DNA from: UBA6019 sp035535055 | GTDB lineage: Bacteria; Chloroflexota; Dormibacteria; Dormibacterales; Dormibacteraceae | Direction: 5' to 3' | DNA length: 64,000 nt | Assembly (NCBI GenBank): GCA_035535055.1 | Contig: DATLQT010000058.1 | Span: 7,181 to 71,180 of the forward strand | Position numbers and translations under genes: made by a program | In this document: positions 16,662 to 25,568 of the stretch, piece by piece | Layout: every line of letters starts with the position of its first letter | Numbering within the stretch: the first letter of the stretch is position 1 | Notes under the pieces: generated by a model | Databases searched by the model: none | What the model saw: only the letters and a program-made list of their open reading frames with translations | What the model was told of the DNA's origin: nothing

Positions 16662-17116
16662 CCGACCTGGCGCTCGCGGCCCTGCCAGTAGCGGGCTCGC
16701 AGTACCCTCTTGTCGGCCTTCCCGACCGCGGTCAGGGGCAGACCGTCGACGAACTCGACCGTCTTGGCGGCGTAGACGTGGCCCTTGCGGTCCTTCACCA
16801 GCTCGATCAACTCCTGAGCCTCGACCTGGAAGCCGGGGCGGAGCACGACCAGCGCCTTCACGGCCTCACCCCAACGGTCGTCGGGCACGCCGACAACTGC
16901 CGCCGAGGACACCGCCAGGTGCTGACTGAGGACGTCCTCGATCTCGCGTGGGAAGACGTTGAAGCCGCCCGAGACGATCATGTCCTTGATCCGGTCGACG
17001 ATATAGAAGAACCCGTCCTCGTCCCGTACACCGATATCCCCGGTGTGCAGCCAGCCGTCCGCGAAGGCGGCCTCGGTATGCCGCGCAGCGGAGTGGACGG
17101 ACGACCGGAAACTCAG
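16658..17116 (-). pseudogene. Truncated acyl-CoA synthetase/AMP ligase (C-terminal part only)
   Basis: Reads as the end of an adenylate-forming ligase: ADGWLHTGDIGVRDEDGFFY, then DRIKDMIVSGGFNVFPREIE, and the C-terminal lysine motif LPLTAVGKADKRVL. Homology begins abruptly near 17080. Everything upstream (roughly 400 residues, including the AMP-binding P-loop) is missing, and the AAA+ ATPase gene occupies that position. The first ATG (16981) would give only 107 residues. Most likely a deletion or recombination remnant; a stand-alone C-terminal domain is the less likely alternative. Confidence 0.75.
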
Positions 17117-18429
17117 CCGGCTGGAGGCTGGGCCCAGTCGTCCTCGGTCAGTCCGCCGAGAGCGGGGTTGAAGCAGGCGTCGTAGGCCTCCTTCAGGGAC
17201 TGGGGGGTGAGGCGCGGCTGTGCCTCCTGCCGGTAGGCGGCGAGATCGACCAAGCGGGCCACCAGCGATCGCGGGTGGGAGCCCCGGAGCGGCTTCTTCC
17301 CGTACAGCTGGAGGAGATAGGGGACCGCTCGCTCGTCGAAGATGACGCCGTTCTTCTCACATTCGTACTTGAGGATCCGGGCGTAGGCCTCGGGGGTCGG
17401 GTTGCCGACGCCGATCTTGTAGGCCATCCGGCGGAGGAAGGCCTCGTCCACCAAAGAGGCCGGCGAGAGGTTGGTCGAGAAGACCACCTGGGCCAGAAAG
17501 GGCACCTGGATCTTGCGTCCCGAGGCGGAGAGGTCCTGGTAGTCATAGCGCTTCTCCATGGGGACGATGAACCGGTTCAGGAGCCGCATCGGCGGCACCT
17601 CCTGGCGGCCGAAGTCGTCGATCACGAAGACGCCGGCGTTGGCCTTCCACTGGAGGGGCGCCTCGTAGTACCGGTTCTGGCCGTCATAGGCGAGGTCGAG
17701 CTGGTGAAGCTGGAGCTCGCCGCCGGCGGTCACCACCGGCCGCTCACAGCGGAGGAAGCGATGGTCGGGCGGCTGCTCGCCCGTAGCCTGCTTGTGGTAG
17801 ACCGGGTCGATCAGCCGGATGATCTCCTCGCCGACGGCGATCGCATGGGGGATCTCGATCGGGGCGCCCATCAGTAGCGCCATCCGTTCGGTGATCGTCG
17901 ACTTGCCGTTGCCAGGGGCGCCGAAGATGAAGAGGGACGAACGGGAGACCATGGCGCCGCCGATGCAATCGATGACGTGCTGCTCGAGCTCGAGGTTGCC
18001 GAGCGCCTCCTTCAGCATCACGTCGGTGATGTTCGCCTTGGCCGAGACCTGGGTGTGCACCAACTCGACGTAGTCGTCATAGGCAACCGGGCAGGGGCCC
18101 AGGTACCGGGTCTGCACCGAGGACATCTCGGCGGCCCGCGCGCGGCCGGCGGAGCTGCATTCGTAGGCGGTGCGCTCGTCGATCGAGAGGCCGTCGAGGC
18201 CGGGTTCGGTCGAGAAGCCCGGCGATGACACCAACTGGGCCTTGTCGAACTCCTGGATGAGGGGCTTGATGGTCTCGAACGGCAGCCCGAGGCGCTTTTC
18301 GAGGGCGGCGCCGCTCATCCGGTCGGAGAAGGCGAGGGTGCGGAGAACCAGGCTCGAGACCAGGTCTCGCTTGAGGTTGAGCTCCTCCAGGGTCGTCGGT
18401 TTGGTCAAGGTTCCCGCCTGCATAGGCAT
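17113..18429 (-). CDS. AAA+ ATPase with N-terminal winged-helix-like region, unknown function
   Basis: Up to 438 residues. An N-terminal helical region (about 15-75: LVLRTLAFSDRMSGAALEKR) looks like a winged helix. The ATPase core has Walker A FGAPGNGKST, Walker B FVIDDFGR, a sensor-1 region VVFSTNLSP, and an FLRRM segment that may carry the arginine finger, followed by an AAA lid. There is no membrane segment. I do not recognise a characterised homologue. The ATG at 18423 fits the -10 spacing better than the first ATG at 18429. Its end touches the acyl-CoA synthetase stump; it diverges from dinG. Confidence 0.82.
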   Translation of the reverse strand: MPMQAGTLTKPTTLEELNLKRDLVSSLVLRTLAFSDRMSGAALEKRLGLPFETIKPLIQEFDKAQLVSSPGFSTEPGLDGLSIDERTAYECSSAGRARAAEMSSVQTRYLGPCPVAYDDYVELVHTQVSAKANITDVMLKEALGNLELEQHVIDCIGGAMVSRSSLFIFGAPGNGKSTITERMALLMGAPIEIPHAIAVGEEIIRLIDPVYHKQATGEQPPDHRFLRCERPVVTAGGELQLHQLDLAYDGQNRYYEAPLQWKANAGVFVIDDFGRQEVPPMRLLNRFIVPMEKRYDYQDLSASGRKIQVPFLAQVVFSTNLSPASLVDEAFLRRMAYKIGVGNPTPEAYARILKYECEKNGVIFDERAVPYLLQLYGKKPLRGSHPRSLVARLVDLAAYRQEAQPRLTPQSLKEAYDACFNPALGGLTEDDWAQPPAG

Positions 18430-18434
18430 CGGGA

Positions 18435-18440
18435 ACTATA
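18435..18440 (-). promoter_or_regulatory. Candidate -10 box for the AAA+ ATPase gene
   Basis: On the minus strand this reads TATAGT. It ends 5 nt before the first ATG (18429) and 11 nt before the second (18423). The 11-nt spacing recurs at other operon heads here, which favours the second ATG and a near-leaderless message. Confidence 0.45.
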
Positions 18441-18491
18441 ACGTGCGAGGTCGTGAATTTGAGTGCTGCCAAAGGCAGCCGGAAGCGGGCG

Positions 18492-18497
18492 TAGAAT
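18492..18497 (+). promoter_or_regulatory. Candidate -10 box for dinG operon
   Basis: TAGAAT, 22 nt before the GTG of dinG, in the divergent gap with the ATPase gene. A leader of roughly 15 nt would result. No obvious -35. Confidence 0.35.
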
Positions 18498-18519
18498 CTC
18501 GCCGCGGAACTAGAAGCCG

Positions 18520-21234
18520 GTGCCCGAATACGTCGCACTCGACCTTGAAACGACCGGACTCGATCCGCTCCACGACCGCGTCATCGAGGTGGGCGCCGTC
18601 GCTTTCACCCCCGACCGGGTGCTTGAACAGATGGAACGGCTGGTGGATCCCGGCCGCTCGGTGCCGGAGGCCGTTCGCCGGCTGACCGGGATCGACCCCG
18701 CCCAGCTCCGCGGCGCCGGCGCCCAGGGTCCTGCGCTGGCCGCGCTGGCCGGCCTGCTTCGAGGCCGGGAGGCGGTGGGCCACGGTGCGCGGCTCGACAT
18801 CGAGTTCATGGTCGCGGGCGGCATCTGGCCCGAGGGGGCCGAGATGCTCGACACCCTCGACCTCGCCCGCATCCTGCTCCCGGCCTCGCCCAGCCACAGC
18901 CTCCCTGCCCTGGCGGTGGAACTGGGACTCGACCAGCCCCGCCCGCACCGGGCGCTCGACGACGCCGATGCGACCCGCCAGCTGCTGCTCCGCCTCCGTG
19001 AGGCGGCTGCCGCACTCAGCGAGCCGCTCAAGGAGTTGATGCTGGCGCTGGTCGCGCCCTATGGCTGGCCGGTCGCGCGCTTCTTCGCCGACGCTCTGAC
19101 CGCCGTCCCGGCGACCGAGCCGCACCTCCGGCAACGTCCCGACCGGAGAGCGGCGGCCGGCCGGCCGCAGATCCCCTGGGACCCGCAGGTCCTGGCCGGG
19201 TTGCTGCTACCCGAGGGTCCTCTGGCAGCCGCCTTCCCGGAGTACGAGCACCGTGACTCCCAGCTCCAGATGCTGCTCGCCGTCGCCCAGACGATGGAGC
19301 GCGGCGGCCGGCTGGTGGTCGAGGCCGGCACCGGCACCGGTAAAAGCCTCGCCTACTTGGTCCCCGCGATCGGGCGGGCGCTGGCGCGCGGCGAGAAGGT
19401 GATCGTGTCCACCGCGACCCACACGCTGCAGGAGCAGCTCCTGACCAAGGACCTGCCCTTCCTCCGCGAGTGGCTGCCATGGGAGTTCGAGGCGGTGCTC
19501 CTCAAAGGGCGCTCGAACTACCTCTCCCCGCGCCGCTGGCGCCGGTACCTCGCCGAGCCCTGCCACGACGCGGATGAGCTCCGGTTCAAGCTCAAATTGT
19601 TGACCTGGCTCGACCAGACCGTCAGCGGCGACCGCTCCGAGTTGCGCCTGCAGGGCCGTGAGGAGGTCTTCTGGGCGCGGGTCGCGTCCGACCCCATGGA
19701 CTGCGTCGGGGTCTTCTGCACGGCCGACGACTGTTACGTCCACCGGGCGCGGGCGGAGGCCGAGCGCGCCGACCTGGTGGTGGTCAACCACGCGCTCCTG
19801 TTGGCCGACGCGACGGCTGGCGGCGGCGTGCTGCCCGCCTTCGAGCACCTGGTCGTCGACGAGGCCCACCACCTCGAGGACGCCGCCACCCAGGGCCTCA
19901 GGCGCGAGGCGGACGGACCCGCCCTGGTCGCCCTGTTGGAACGACTCGGGGTGCTGATCGCGGCCGTGGCCGCCCAACCGCGGCTGGGCGCCGGTTCCGA
20001 GCTTGCCGGCGCGCCCGAGGCGGCCGCCGACGCCCGCCAAAGGGTCGGGGCTCTCTTCGAGTACGCGGCGGGGTTCGTGCGCGGGCTGCTGCCAGACGCC
20101 GGGCGGCGCGACGACGCGGTCCGGCTTGGACCGGTGGTCCGAGAGGCGCCGGGCTGGCGGCGGCTCGCCGACCTCGCCGGGGACACGGGCACCGCCCTCG
20201 CCGGGCTCGACTCCCAGCTGCGCCGCGCCGCGTCAGGCGCGCGGGAGTGGCTCGGCGGCGACGAGCCCGACGCCGACCTGAGGGAGCTGGAGATCATCCG
20301 GTCGCGGGTCTTCGAGGCGCGCCAGCTGGTGGTGGAGGCGCTGCTCGAACCGGACGCCAACCAGGTCTACTGGTTCAGCCAGGTCATGCGCTCGGCGGAG
20401 GCGGTGCTCCGCTCCGCCCCGCTCAACGTGGGCGGCCTGCTTCGCGAGCACGTCTTCGACCCCCGGCAGTCGGTCATCTTCACCTCGGCCTCGCTAGCGG
20501 TCGGTGGCAGCTTCGACTACTTCCGCTCCCGGGTGGGCCTCGACCGCGAGCCCGAGATGCTGATCCTGCCCTCGCCGTTCGACTACCTGAACCAGGCCCT
20601 CGTCTGCCTGCCGAGCGGGTTGCCCGATCCCCAATCCGACGAGTTCGGGGACGCCGTGGTCCGGGTCATCGCTGACATCGCCCGCCGGATCGGAGGCCGG
20701 ACGCTGGCCCTCTTCACCTCTCACCGGCAGTTGCGCGACACCTACTTCGAGCTGAAGCAGCGCCACGACCTCGACGACATCCTGATCCTCGGCCAGGGGC
20801 TGGACGGCCAGCGGCGGCAGGCGCTGCGCGCCTTCCAGGACTCCGACCGAGCACTGCTGCTCGGCACCGCCAGCTTCTGGGAGGGCATCGACATCCCCGG
20901 CGACCAGCTCTCCTGCGTGGTGATGGTCCGCCTGCCCTTCCCGGTACCGACCGAGCCGGTCTTCGCCGCCCGCGCCGAGCAGGTCTCCGACTCCTTCGCG
21001 ACGTACGCCCTGCCGATGGCGGCGCTGAAGCTGAAGCAGGGCTTCGGCCGTTTGATCCGGCGCAACAGCGACCGCGGCGCGGTGGTAATCCTCGACAACC
21101 GGATCTCCAGCCGGGACTACGGCCGCGCCTTCATCGAGGTCCTGCCAAAGGCGGCAATGTACACCGGCTCGGCCCTCGAGGTGGGCGAGAGGATCGAAGC
21201 ATGGTTGGGCGAGCGCACGCTGTCTCGCGCCTAG
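18520..21234 (+). CDS. dinG: DnaQ exonuclease - DinG helicase fusion
   Basis: 904 residues. Residues 1-165 form a DEDD 3'-5' exonuclease (VALDLETTGLDPLHDRVIEV; HRALDDADATRQL). The rest is an XPD/DinG-type superfamily 2 helicase: EAGTGTGKSLAYLVPA (Walker A), VVDEAHHLEDAA (DEAH), and C-terminal GTASFWEGIDIPGDQ and QGFGRLIRRNSD. A Cys cluster (CVGVFCTADDC) between the motifs, with a nearby EPCHD, matches the 4Fe-4S region of DinG. This fusion is the common DinG form of Gram-positives. GTG start; GTG is required to include the exonuclease strand. Confidence 0.93.
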   Translation: MPEYVALDLETTGLDPLHDRVIEVGAVAFTPDRVLEQMERLVDPGRSVPEAVRRLTGIDPAQLRGAGAQGPALAALAGLLRGREAVGHGARLDIEFMVAGGIWPEGAEMLDTLDLARILLPASPSHSLPALAVELGLDQPRPHRALDDADATRQLLLRLREAAAALSEPLKELMLALVAPYGWPVARFFADALTAVPATEPHLRQRPDRRAAAGRPQIPWDPQVLAGLLLPEGPLAAAFPEYEHRDSQLQMLLAVAQTMERGGRLVVEAGTGTGKSLAYLVPAIGRALARGEKVIVSTATHTLQEQLLTKDLPFLREWLPWEFEAVLLKGRSNYLSPRRWRRYLAEPCHDADELRFKLKLLTWLDQTVSGDRSELRLQGREEVFWARVASDPMDCVGVFCTADDCYVHRARAEAERADLVVVNHALLLADATAGGGVLPAFEHLVVDEAHHLEDAATQGLRREADGPALVALLERLGVLIAAVAAQPRLGAGSELAGAPEAAADARQRVGALFEYAAGFVRGLLPDAGRRDDAVRLGPVVREAPGWRRLADLAGDTGTALAGLDSQLRRAASGAREWLGGDEPDADLRELEIIRSRVFEARQLVVEALLEPDANQVYWFSQVMRSAEAVLRSAPLNVGGLLREHVFDPRQSVIFTSASLAVGGSFDYFRSRVGLDREPEMLILPSPFDYLNQALVCLPSGLPDPQSDEFGDAVVRVIADIARRIGGRTLALFTSHRQLRDTYFELKQRHDLDDILILGQGLDGQRRQALRAFQDSDRALLLGTASFWEGIDIPGDQLSCVVMVRLPFPVPTEPVFAARAEQVSDSFATYALPMAALKLKQGFGRLIRRNSDRGAVVILDNRISSRDYGRAFIEVLPKAAMYTGSALEVGERIEAWLGERTLSRA

Positions 21235-21235
21235 T

Positions 21236-21904
21236 TTGGGCACCCTGTATGTGGTCGGAACTCCGATCGGGAACCTCGAAGATCTGACCGCGCGCGCCGC
21301 GCGAGTGTTGGGCGAGGTGGGGGCGATCGCGGCCGAGGACACCCGCGTCACAGCCCGCCTGCTGGCGCGGATTGGCGTTCGCAAGCCGATGCTGAGCTAC
21401 CGGGCTCCCGTCGAGCGACGCGGCCTGCCGGCGGTGCTGCGGGCCCTCGACGAGGGCGACGTCGCCCTGGTCACCGACGCCGGAACTCCCGGCGTTAACG
21501 ACCCCGGCCAGCGGCTGGTCGCGGCGGCGGTCGCGGAGGGCCACGCGGTGGTGCCGATCCCCGGTCCGAGCGCGGTCGCCGCGGCGCTCTCCGTGAGCGG
21601 ATTCAGCGGCGACGGCTACCTCTTCTTCGGCTACCTGCCGCGAAAGCCGGGTGAGCTCAGGCGGCTGCTGGCGTCGCTGGAAGCCGAGGCACGGCCCGCG
21701 GTAGCTTTCGACTCCCCCTACCGGGTGCTGAAGTCGCTGAGGGTGATCGCCGAGGCACTGCCCGATCGTCAGCTGCTGGTCGGGCGCGAGCTGACCAAGC
21801 TGCACGAGGAGCTCATCCGCGGCACCGCGGACGAGTGCCTGGCAACCCTCGCCGGTAGGGCCCGCGGCGAGTTCACCCTGGTGATCGCCGGTTGCCCTTC
21901 GTAG
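21236..21904 (+). CDS. rsmI: 16S rRNA (cytidine1402-2'-O)-methyltransferase RsmI
   Basis: Tetrapyrrole-methylase-fold enzyme acting on C1402. TTG 21236 begins GTLYVVGTPIGNLEDLTARA; AEDTRVTARLL, VTDAGTPGVNDPG and IPGPSAVAAAL are diagnostic. 222 residues; the C-terminal extension of some RsmI proteins is absent. Overlaps tatD by 13 bp, as in Bacillus yabC-yabD. Confidence 0.95.
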   Translation: MGTLYVVGTPIGNLEDLTARAARVLGEVGAIAAEDTRVTARLLARIGVRKPMLSYRAPVERRGLPAVLRALDEGDVALVTDAGTPGVNDPGQRLVAAAVAEGHAVVPIPGPSAVAAALSVSGFSGDGYLFFGYLPRKPGELRRLLASLEAEARPAVAFDSPYRVLKSLRVIAEALPDRQLLVGRELTKLHEELIRGTADECLATLAGRARGEFTLVIAGCPS

Positions 21905-22650
21905 ACACTCACCTCCACCTGGAGGAGGTGAACGAACCCGAGGCCGCTGTCGCGGAGGCGCGGCGGGAAGGCGTAACCCGGCTCATCACCATGGGCACCG
22001 ACCTCGCCAGCAGCCGGGGGGCAGTCGAGATGGCCCACCGCCTCGAGGGAGTTTTCGCCGCCGCCGGCCACCACGCCCTCAACGAATCAGATCCTGACCC
22101 CACCGCCTTTCGCGAGCTCCTCGCCGATCCCCGGGTGGTGGCCGTCGGCGAGGTCGGCTTGGACGGGACCGCCGGGGAGGGATACGCGCTCATGGAGCGG
22201 CAGCTGGGCTGGTTCGGCACCTTCTGCGACCTCGCTCTCGAGTTCGGCCTACCGCTCTCGATCCACGTCCGCGACTCGGCCGACCTCGTCCATCGGGCGT
22301 TGAAGGCGCGGCCCGGGCTCACCGGCGTCATGCACTACTTCGCCCTCGACCAGGCGTGGGCCGACCGCTTCCTCGAGCTCGGATTCCACCTCTCCTTCGC
22401 CGGGCTGGTGACGCGCGCCACCCGCGCCGAGCTGCGCGAGGTTATGCGTCGCTGCCCGGCGGACCGGCTGCTCTTGGAGACCGACTCGCCCTTCGGCCAG
22501 CCAGCGTCACGCAAGCGCGAGCCGCAGAACCGGCCGGCCTTTCTGGTCGACACCGCCGGGGTGGTTGCGCAGGTGCGCGGGATCTCCGTCGAGGAACTGG
22601 CCGAAATCGAGTCGAAAAACGCGCACTCGCTCTTCACCCGCCTGAGGTGA
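21892..22650 (+). CDS. tatD: TatD family metal-dependent hydrolase
   Basis: Amidohydrolase-fold DNase. Metal sites: VDTHLHL, GEVGLDG, SIHVRDS, MHYF and LLETDSPFG. 252 residues from TTG 21892. It lies in the conserved rsmI-tatD-3D protein-ksgA order. Confidence 0.93.
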   Translation: MPFVDTHLHLEEVNEPEAAVAEARREGVTRLITMGTDLASSRGAVEMAHRLEGVFAAAGHHALNESDPDPTAFRELLADPRVVAVGEVGLDGTAGEGYALMERQLGWFGTFCDLALEFGLPLSIHVRDSADLVHRALKARPGLTGVMHYFALDQAWADRFLELGFHLSFAGLVTRATRAELREVMRRCPADRLLLETDSPFGQPASRKREPQNRPAFLVDTAGVVAQVRGISVEELAEIESKNAHSLFTRLR

Positions 22651-22656
22651 TAACGT
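22651..22656 (+). promoter_or_regulatory. Candidate extended -10 box for the 3D-domain gene
   Basis: TAACGT preceded by TGA gives TG-N-TAnnnT, an extended -10. It ends 12 nt before the TTG at 22669. Confidence 0.4.
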
Positions 22657-22668
22657 CCGCGCGGGGTT

Positions 22669-23436
22669 TTGGGGGTAGCGCAGGGGCGCATCCGCCTCAA
22701 GGGCTTGTTCGCCTTTGGGCTGCTGGTGCTGGCCCTCGGTTATGTCGTTCCCACGGTTGGCGTGGCGTCGGGCCCGGTGACGATACCGGTCGCCGCTACG
22801 ATCTCCGCACGCCTCGACGCACCGCCGGTGGTCCTGAAGCCGCGGCCGATCTACTGGGAGGATGGACGCGTCCACGATGCGCGCCAAGCCACCTTCGCCG
22901 AGGTGCAGCGCATCGTTCAGACCCCGATCCCGTTCGCAACCCGGCAGGTACCCGACCCGGGTCTGGCCGCCGGGACCACGCTGGTCGCCGAGCCGGGCGC
23001 CTACGGAGCCCTGACACAGGTCTTCGCGGATGACATGGTCAATGGGGAGGTGCTCAGCAGCGCCAAGCTGTCAGAGGTGCAGACGGCTCCCATCGACCGG
23101 GTCGTGCGGGTGGGAACGGGGGCGCCGGCGGCCGCGCCGGCCCCGGATCTGAGCGGCGCGCCGGCGAACTACGCGCGCGCCATCGCCGGCAGCTCGACCG
23201 CATACTGTGACCGCGGCCACACCGCGACCGGCACCATGGCCGGCCCCGGTTCGATCGCGGTCGACCCAACCGTCATCCCGCTCGGCAGCCACCTCTACGT
23301 GCCCGGCTACGGCTATGGCTGGGCGGTCGACACCGGCGGGGCCATCAAGGGCACCATCGTCGACGTCTGGATGACCTGCCCGGCCGCCATTCAGTGGGGC
23401 CGGCGCCAGCTGACGATCTACGTGCTGGCGAGCTGA
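22669..23436 (+). CDS. Secreted 3D-domain protein (YabE-like)
   Basis: 255 residues. An N-terminal membrane/signal segment (LFAFGLLVLALGYVVPTVGV) precedes a linker with G5-like features (VQRIVQTPIPFATRQV) and a C-terminal 3D domain with three conserved Asp: IAVDPTVIPLGSHLYVPGYG, AVDTGGAIKG and IVDVWM. The 3D domain is the fold of MltA-like and Rpf-like wall hydrolases. It sits where Bacillus has yabE, supporting a cell-wall role. TTG start. Confidence 0.83.
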   Translation: MGVAQGRIRLKGLFAFGLLVLALGYVVPTVGVASGPVTIPVAATISARLDAPPVVLKPRPIYWEDGRVHDARQATFAEVQRIVQTPIPFATRQVPDPGLAAGTTLVAEPGAYGALTQVFADDMVNGEVLSSAKLSEVQTAPIDRVVRVGTGAPAAAPAPDLSGAPANYARAIAGSSTAYCDRGHTATGTMAGPGSIAVDPTVIPLGSHLYVPGYGYGWAVDTGGAIKGTIVDVWMTCPAAIQWGRRQLTIYVLAS

Positions 23437-24260
23437 GCCGGCCCGATCCCGCCGACCGCGCAACGCTGGAGGGCCTTCTCGCCCGACACCGCTTCCGTCC
23501 CGTCCACCGTCTGGGCCAGAACTTCCTGGTCGACCCGGGCCTGCGGGACCGGGTGGCCCAGGAGGCGGGCATCCGGCCCGCCGACAACGTGCTCGAGGTC
23601 GGCGCCGGTCCCGGGGCGCTGACAGTTGCGCTCGCCGAGCGTGCGGCCCGGCTGGTCGCAGTCGAGCTCGACCACCGACTCGCCGGCGTGCTGCGCGAGG
23701 TAGTGGCCGGCGACGCGCGGGTCGAAGTCCTCGAGGGCGACGTCCTCAAGTTACCGCTGCCCGCAGTGGACGTGGTCGCCGGCAACATTCCCTACTACCT
23801 GACGGGCGCCCTCCTGCCACGGCTGCTGGAGCGGCCCGACCCGCCGCGGACGGTCTCGCTGGTGGTGCAGCGCGAGGTCGCCGAGCGCTGGACCGAGCCC
23901 GGCGATTGGAGCCTCGCCAGCCTCGCGGTGCAGGTCTTCGCGGTGCCCGAACTACGGCTGGACCTGCCCCGCGAGGCGTTCTGGCCTGTTCCCGGGGTCG
24001 ATTCCGCGCTAGCCGTGATGGCGGTGCGGGAGCGACCGGCGGTCACGGTCGCCGACCTGGGCGCCTTCTTCGACTTCGCCGAACGCGTCTTCCAGTTCCG
24101 CCGCAAACAGCTCGGAGGGATCCTCGCCCGACTGTTCGGACCGGAGGCGGCCAGGCGCCTAGAGGAGCTCGGCATCGACGATCACCGCCGGCCGCAGACG
24201 CTGACGCTGGCCGAGTGGGAAGCGCTCCACGGGGTCTTCGCAAACTCGCCGCTAAAGTAG
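23433..24260 (+). CDS. ksgA: 16S rRNA dimethyladenosine transferase
   Basis: Dimethylates A1518/A1519 during small-subunit maturation. Motifs: HRLGQNFLVDPGLRDRV, LEVGAGPGALTVALAE, VVAGNIPYYLTGALL and FWPVPGVDSALAV. The natural N-terminus SRPDPADRATLEGLLARHRF begins at CTG 23433, which overlaps the upstream stop as CTGA; the nearest ordinary start is GTG 23394, 43 bp inside the 3D gene. 275 residues with CTG, 288 with GTG. rnmV, usual between yabE and ksgA, is absent. Confidence 0.94.
   Translation: MSRPDPADRATLEGLLARHRFRPVHRLGQNFLVDPGLRDRVAQEAGIRPADNVLEVGAGPGALTVALAERAARLVAVELDHRLAGVLREVVAGDARVEVLEGDVLKLPLPAVDVVAGNIPYYLTGALLPRLLERPDPPRTVSLVVQREVAERWTEPGDWSLASLAVQVFAVPELRLDLPREAFWPVPGVDSALAVMAVRERPAVTVADLGAFFDFAERVFQFRRKQLGGILARLFGPEAARRLEELGIDDHRRPQTLTLAEWEALHGVFANSPLK
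24253..24258 (+). promoter_or_regulatory. Candidate -10 box for the MFS gene
   Basis: TAAAGT ends 11 nt before the ATG at 24270 and overlaps the last codons of ksgA. Confidence 0.4.
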
Positions 24261-24269
24261 CTGTCGCCC

Positions 24270-25568
24270 ATGGAATCCCTAACCGGCCCGGAGGGCGGAC
24301 AGGGCTTCCGTTACGTCCTCGCCCGGACCGACTTCCGGCTCGTCTGGTTCGCCCAGCTCGCCTCCCAGTCGGCGGACAAGTTCGTGATGTTCTCGCTGAT
24401 CATCCTTGCCTACAACCTGTCGGGCGCGAACACCCGGGTGGCGGTGACCCTGCTCGCCTACACCCTACCGGCGCTCTTCCTGCCGCCCTTCGCCGGCGTC
24501 TTCGCCGATCGCCACAACCGTAAGCAGACGATGGTCTGGGCCAACCTCGGCCGCGCCGGTATCGTCACCCTGATTCCGCTCACGTCGCTGCTGCCGAGTC
24601 TGCGCGGCGACGTCTACCACCTGCTCCTGATCACCTTCGCCTTCAGCGCCCTGGGGCAGTTCTTCAGCCCCGCGGAGGCGGCGGTGATCCCGACCCTGCT
24701 GCCCAGAAAGGCGCTTCTCACGGCCAACTCGATGGTTCTTCTCTCGATGGTGCTGACGCTTCTGCTGGGTGGTGCGCTGGCGCCGGTCTTCTCCCGCATC
24801 GACGCCTACCTGCCCTACTGGATCGCGGCCGGCGGCTTCGCTGCCGGAGGCGGCCTGATCGCGCTGGCCAACATCCCCCGCAACAAGCCGAGGCACGACC
24901 AGAGCACCCGCGGCGCGTTCCATCAGCTCGTGCTCGAGGTGCGCGAGGCGCTCGACTTTCTGCGCGGATCGAGCCTGCTGATGATCGCCTTCGCGCAGTT
25001 GACCCTGACCGTGCTGGTGCTCTTCATGATGTTCACGCTGGCTCCCGCCTACGTGACCACGGTGATCGGCATCCAGCCGCGCGACAGCTACGTGATCCTT
25101 CTTCCGGCGACCGTCGGCGCTGTCACCAGCGCCTTCGTCGTCGGCCAGTTCGGGCGATCGATGTCCCGCTCCAGGCTGCTAGTGGTCAGCCTGTTGGCGA
25201 CCGGGTTCACGCTGCTCCTGCTGGCCAGCGTGCCCTACGGGATGAGGCACGTACCGCAGCTGATTCCGTTCACTCGCTACTTCGCGGTTGTCTTCGGCCT
25301 GCTGCTCGGGCTCGAGTTCGGCGCGCTCTTGATCCCCTCGCTGACCGTCCTCCAGGAGCAGACGACCGACGAGGTGCGGGGCCGGATCTTCTCGCTCTTC
25401 TTCCTCGCCTACAACGGGGCAACCGCGATCCCGATCCTGGTCGCCGCCTACCTCGCCGACCTGGTCGGCACCGCCCGCGTCATCGGCGGTCTTGGGGTGC
25501 TGCTCGCCATCGCGGGTCTGGTCGCTTCTAGAGCCGGATCGCGCGTGTACGGAAGAGCAGATAGATGA
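24270..25568 (+). CDS. Major facilitator superfamily permease
   Basis: 432 residues with about 12 hydrophobic segments. The first-half MFS signature is visible as GVFADRHNRKQTMVWANLGR (loop 2-3), and a long cytoplasmic loop (NKPRHDQSTRGAFHQLVLEV) splits the halves. The second half has EVRGRIFSLFFLAYNG. It resembles the enterobactin-exporter-like/DHA3 group of efflux permeases; substrate unknown. It has its own candidate -10, and its 3' end overlaps the convergent DedA gene by 41 bp. Confidence 0.85.
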   Translation: MESLTGPEGGQGFRYVLARTDFRLVWFAQLASQSADKFVMFSLIILAYNLSGANTRVAVTLLAYTLPALFLPPFAGVFADRHNRKQTMVWANLGRAGIVTLIPLTSLLPSLRGDVYHLLLITFAFSALGQFFSPAEAAVIPTLLPRKALLTANSMVLLSMVLTLLLGGALAPVFSRIDAYLPYWIAAGGFAAGGGLIALANIPRNKPRHDQSTRGAFHQLVLEVREALDFLRGSSLLMIAFAQLTLTVLVLFMMFTLAPAYVTTVIGIQPRDSYVILLPATVGAVTSAFVVGQFGRSMSRSRLLVVSLLATGFTLLLLASVPYGMRHVPQLIPFTRYFAVVFGLLLGLEFGALLIPSLTVLQEQTTDEVRGRIFSLFFLAYNGATAIPILVAAYLADLVGTARVIGGLGVLLAIAGLVASRAGSRVYGRADR

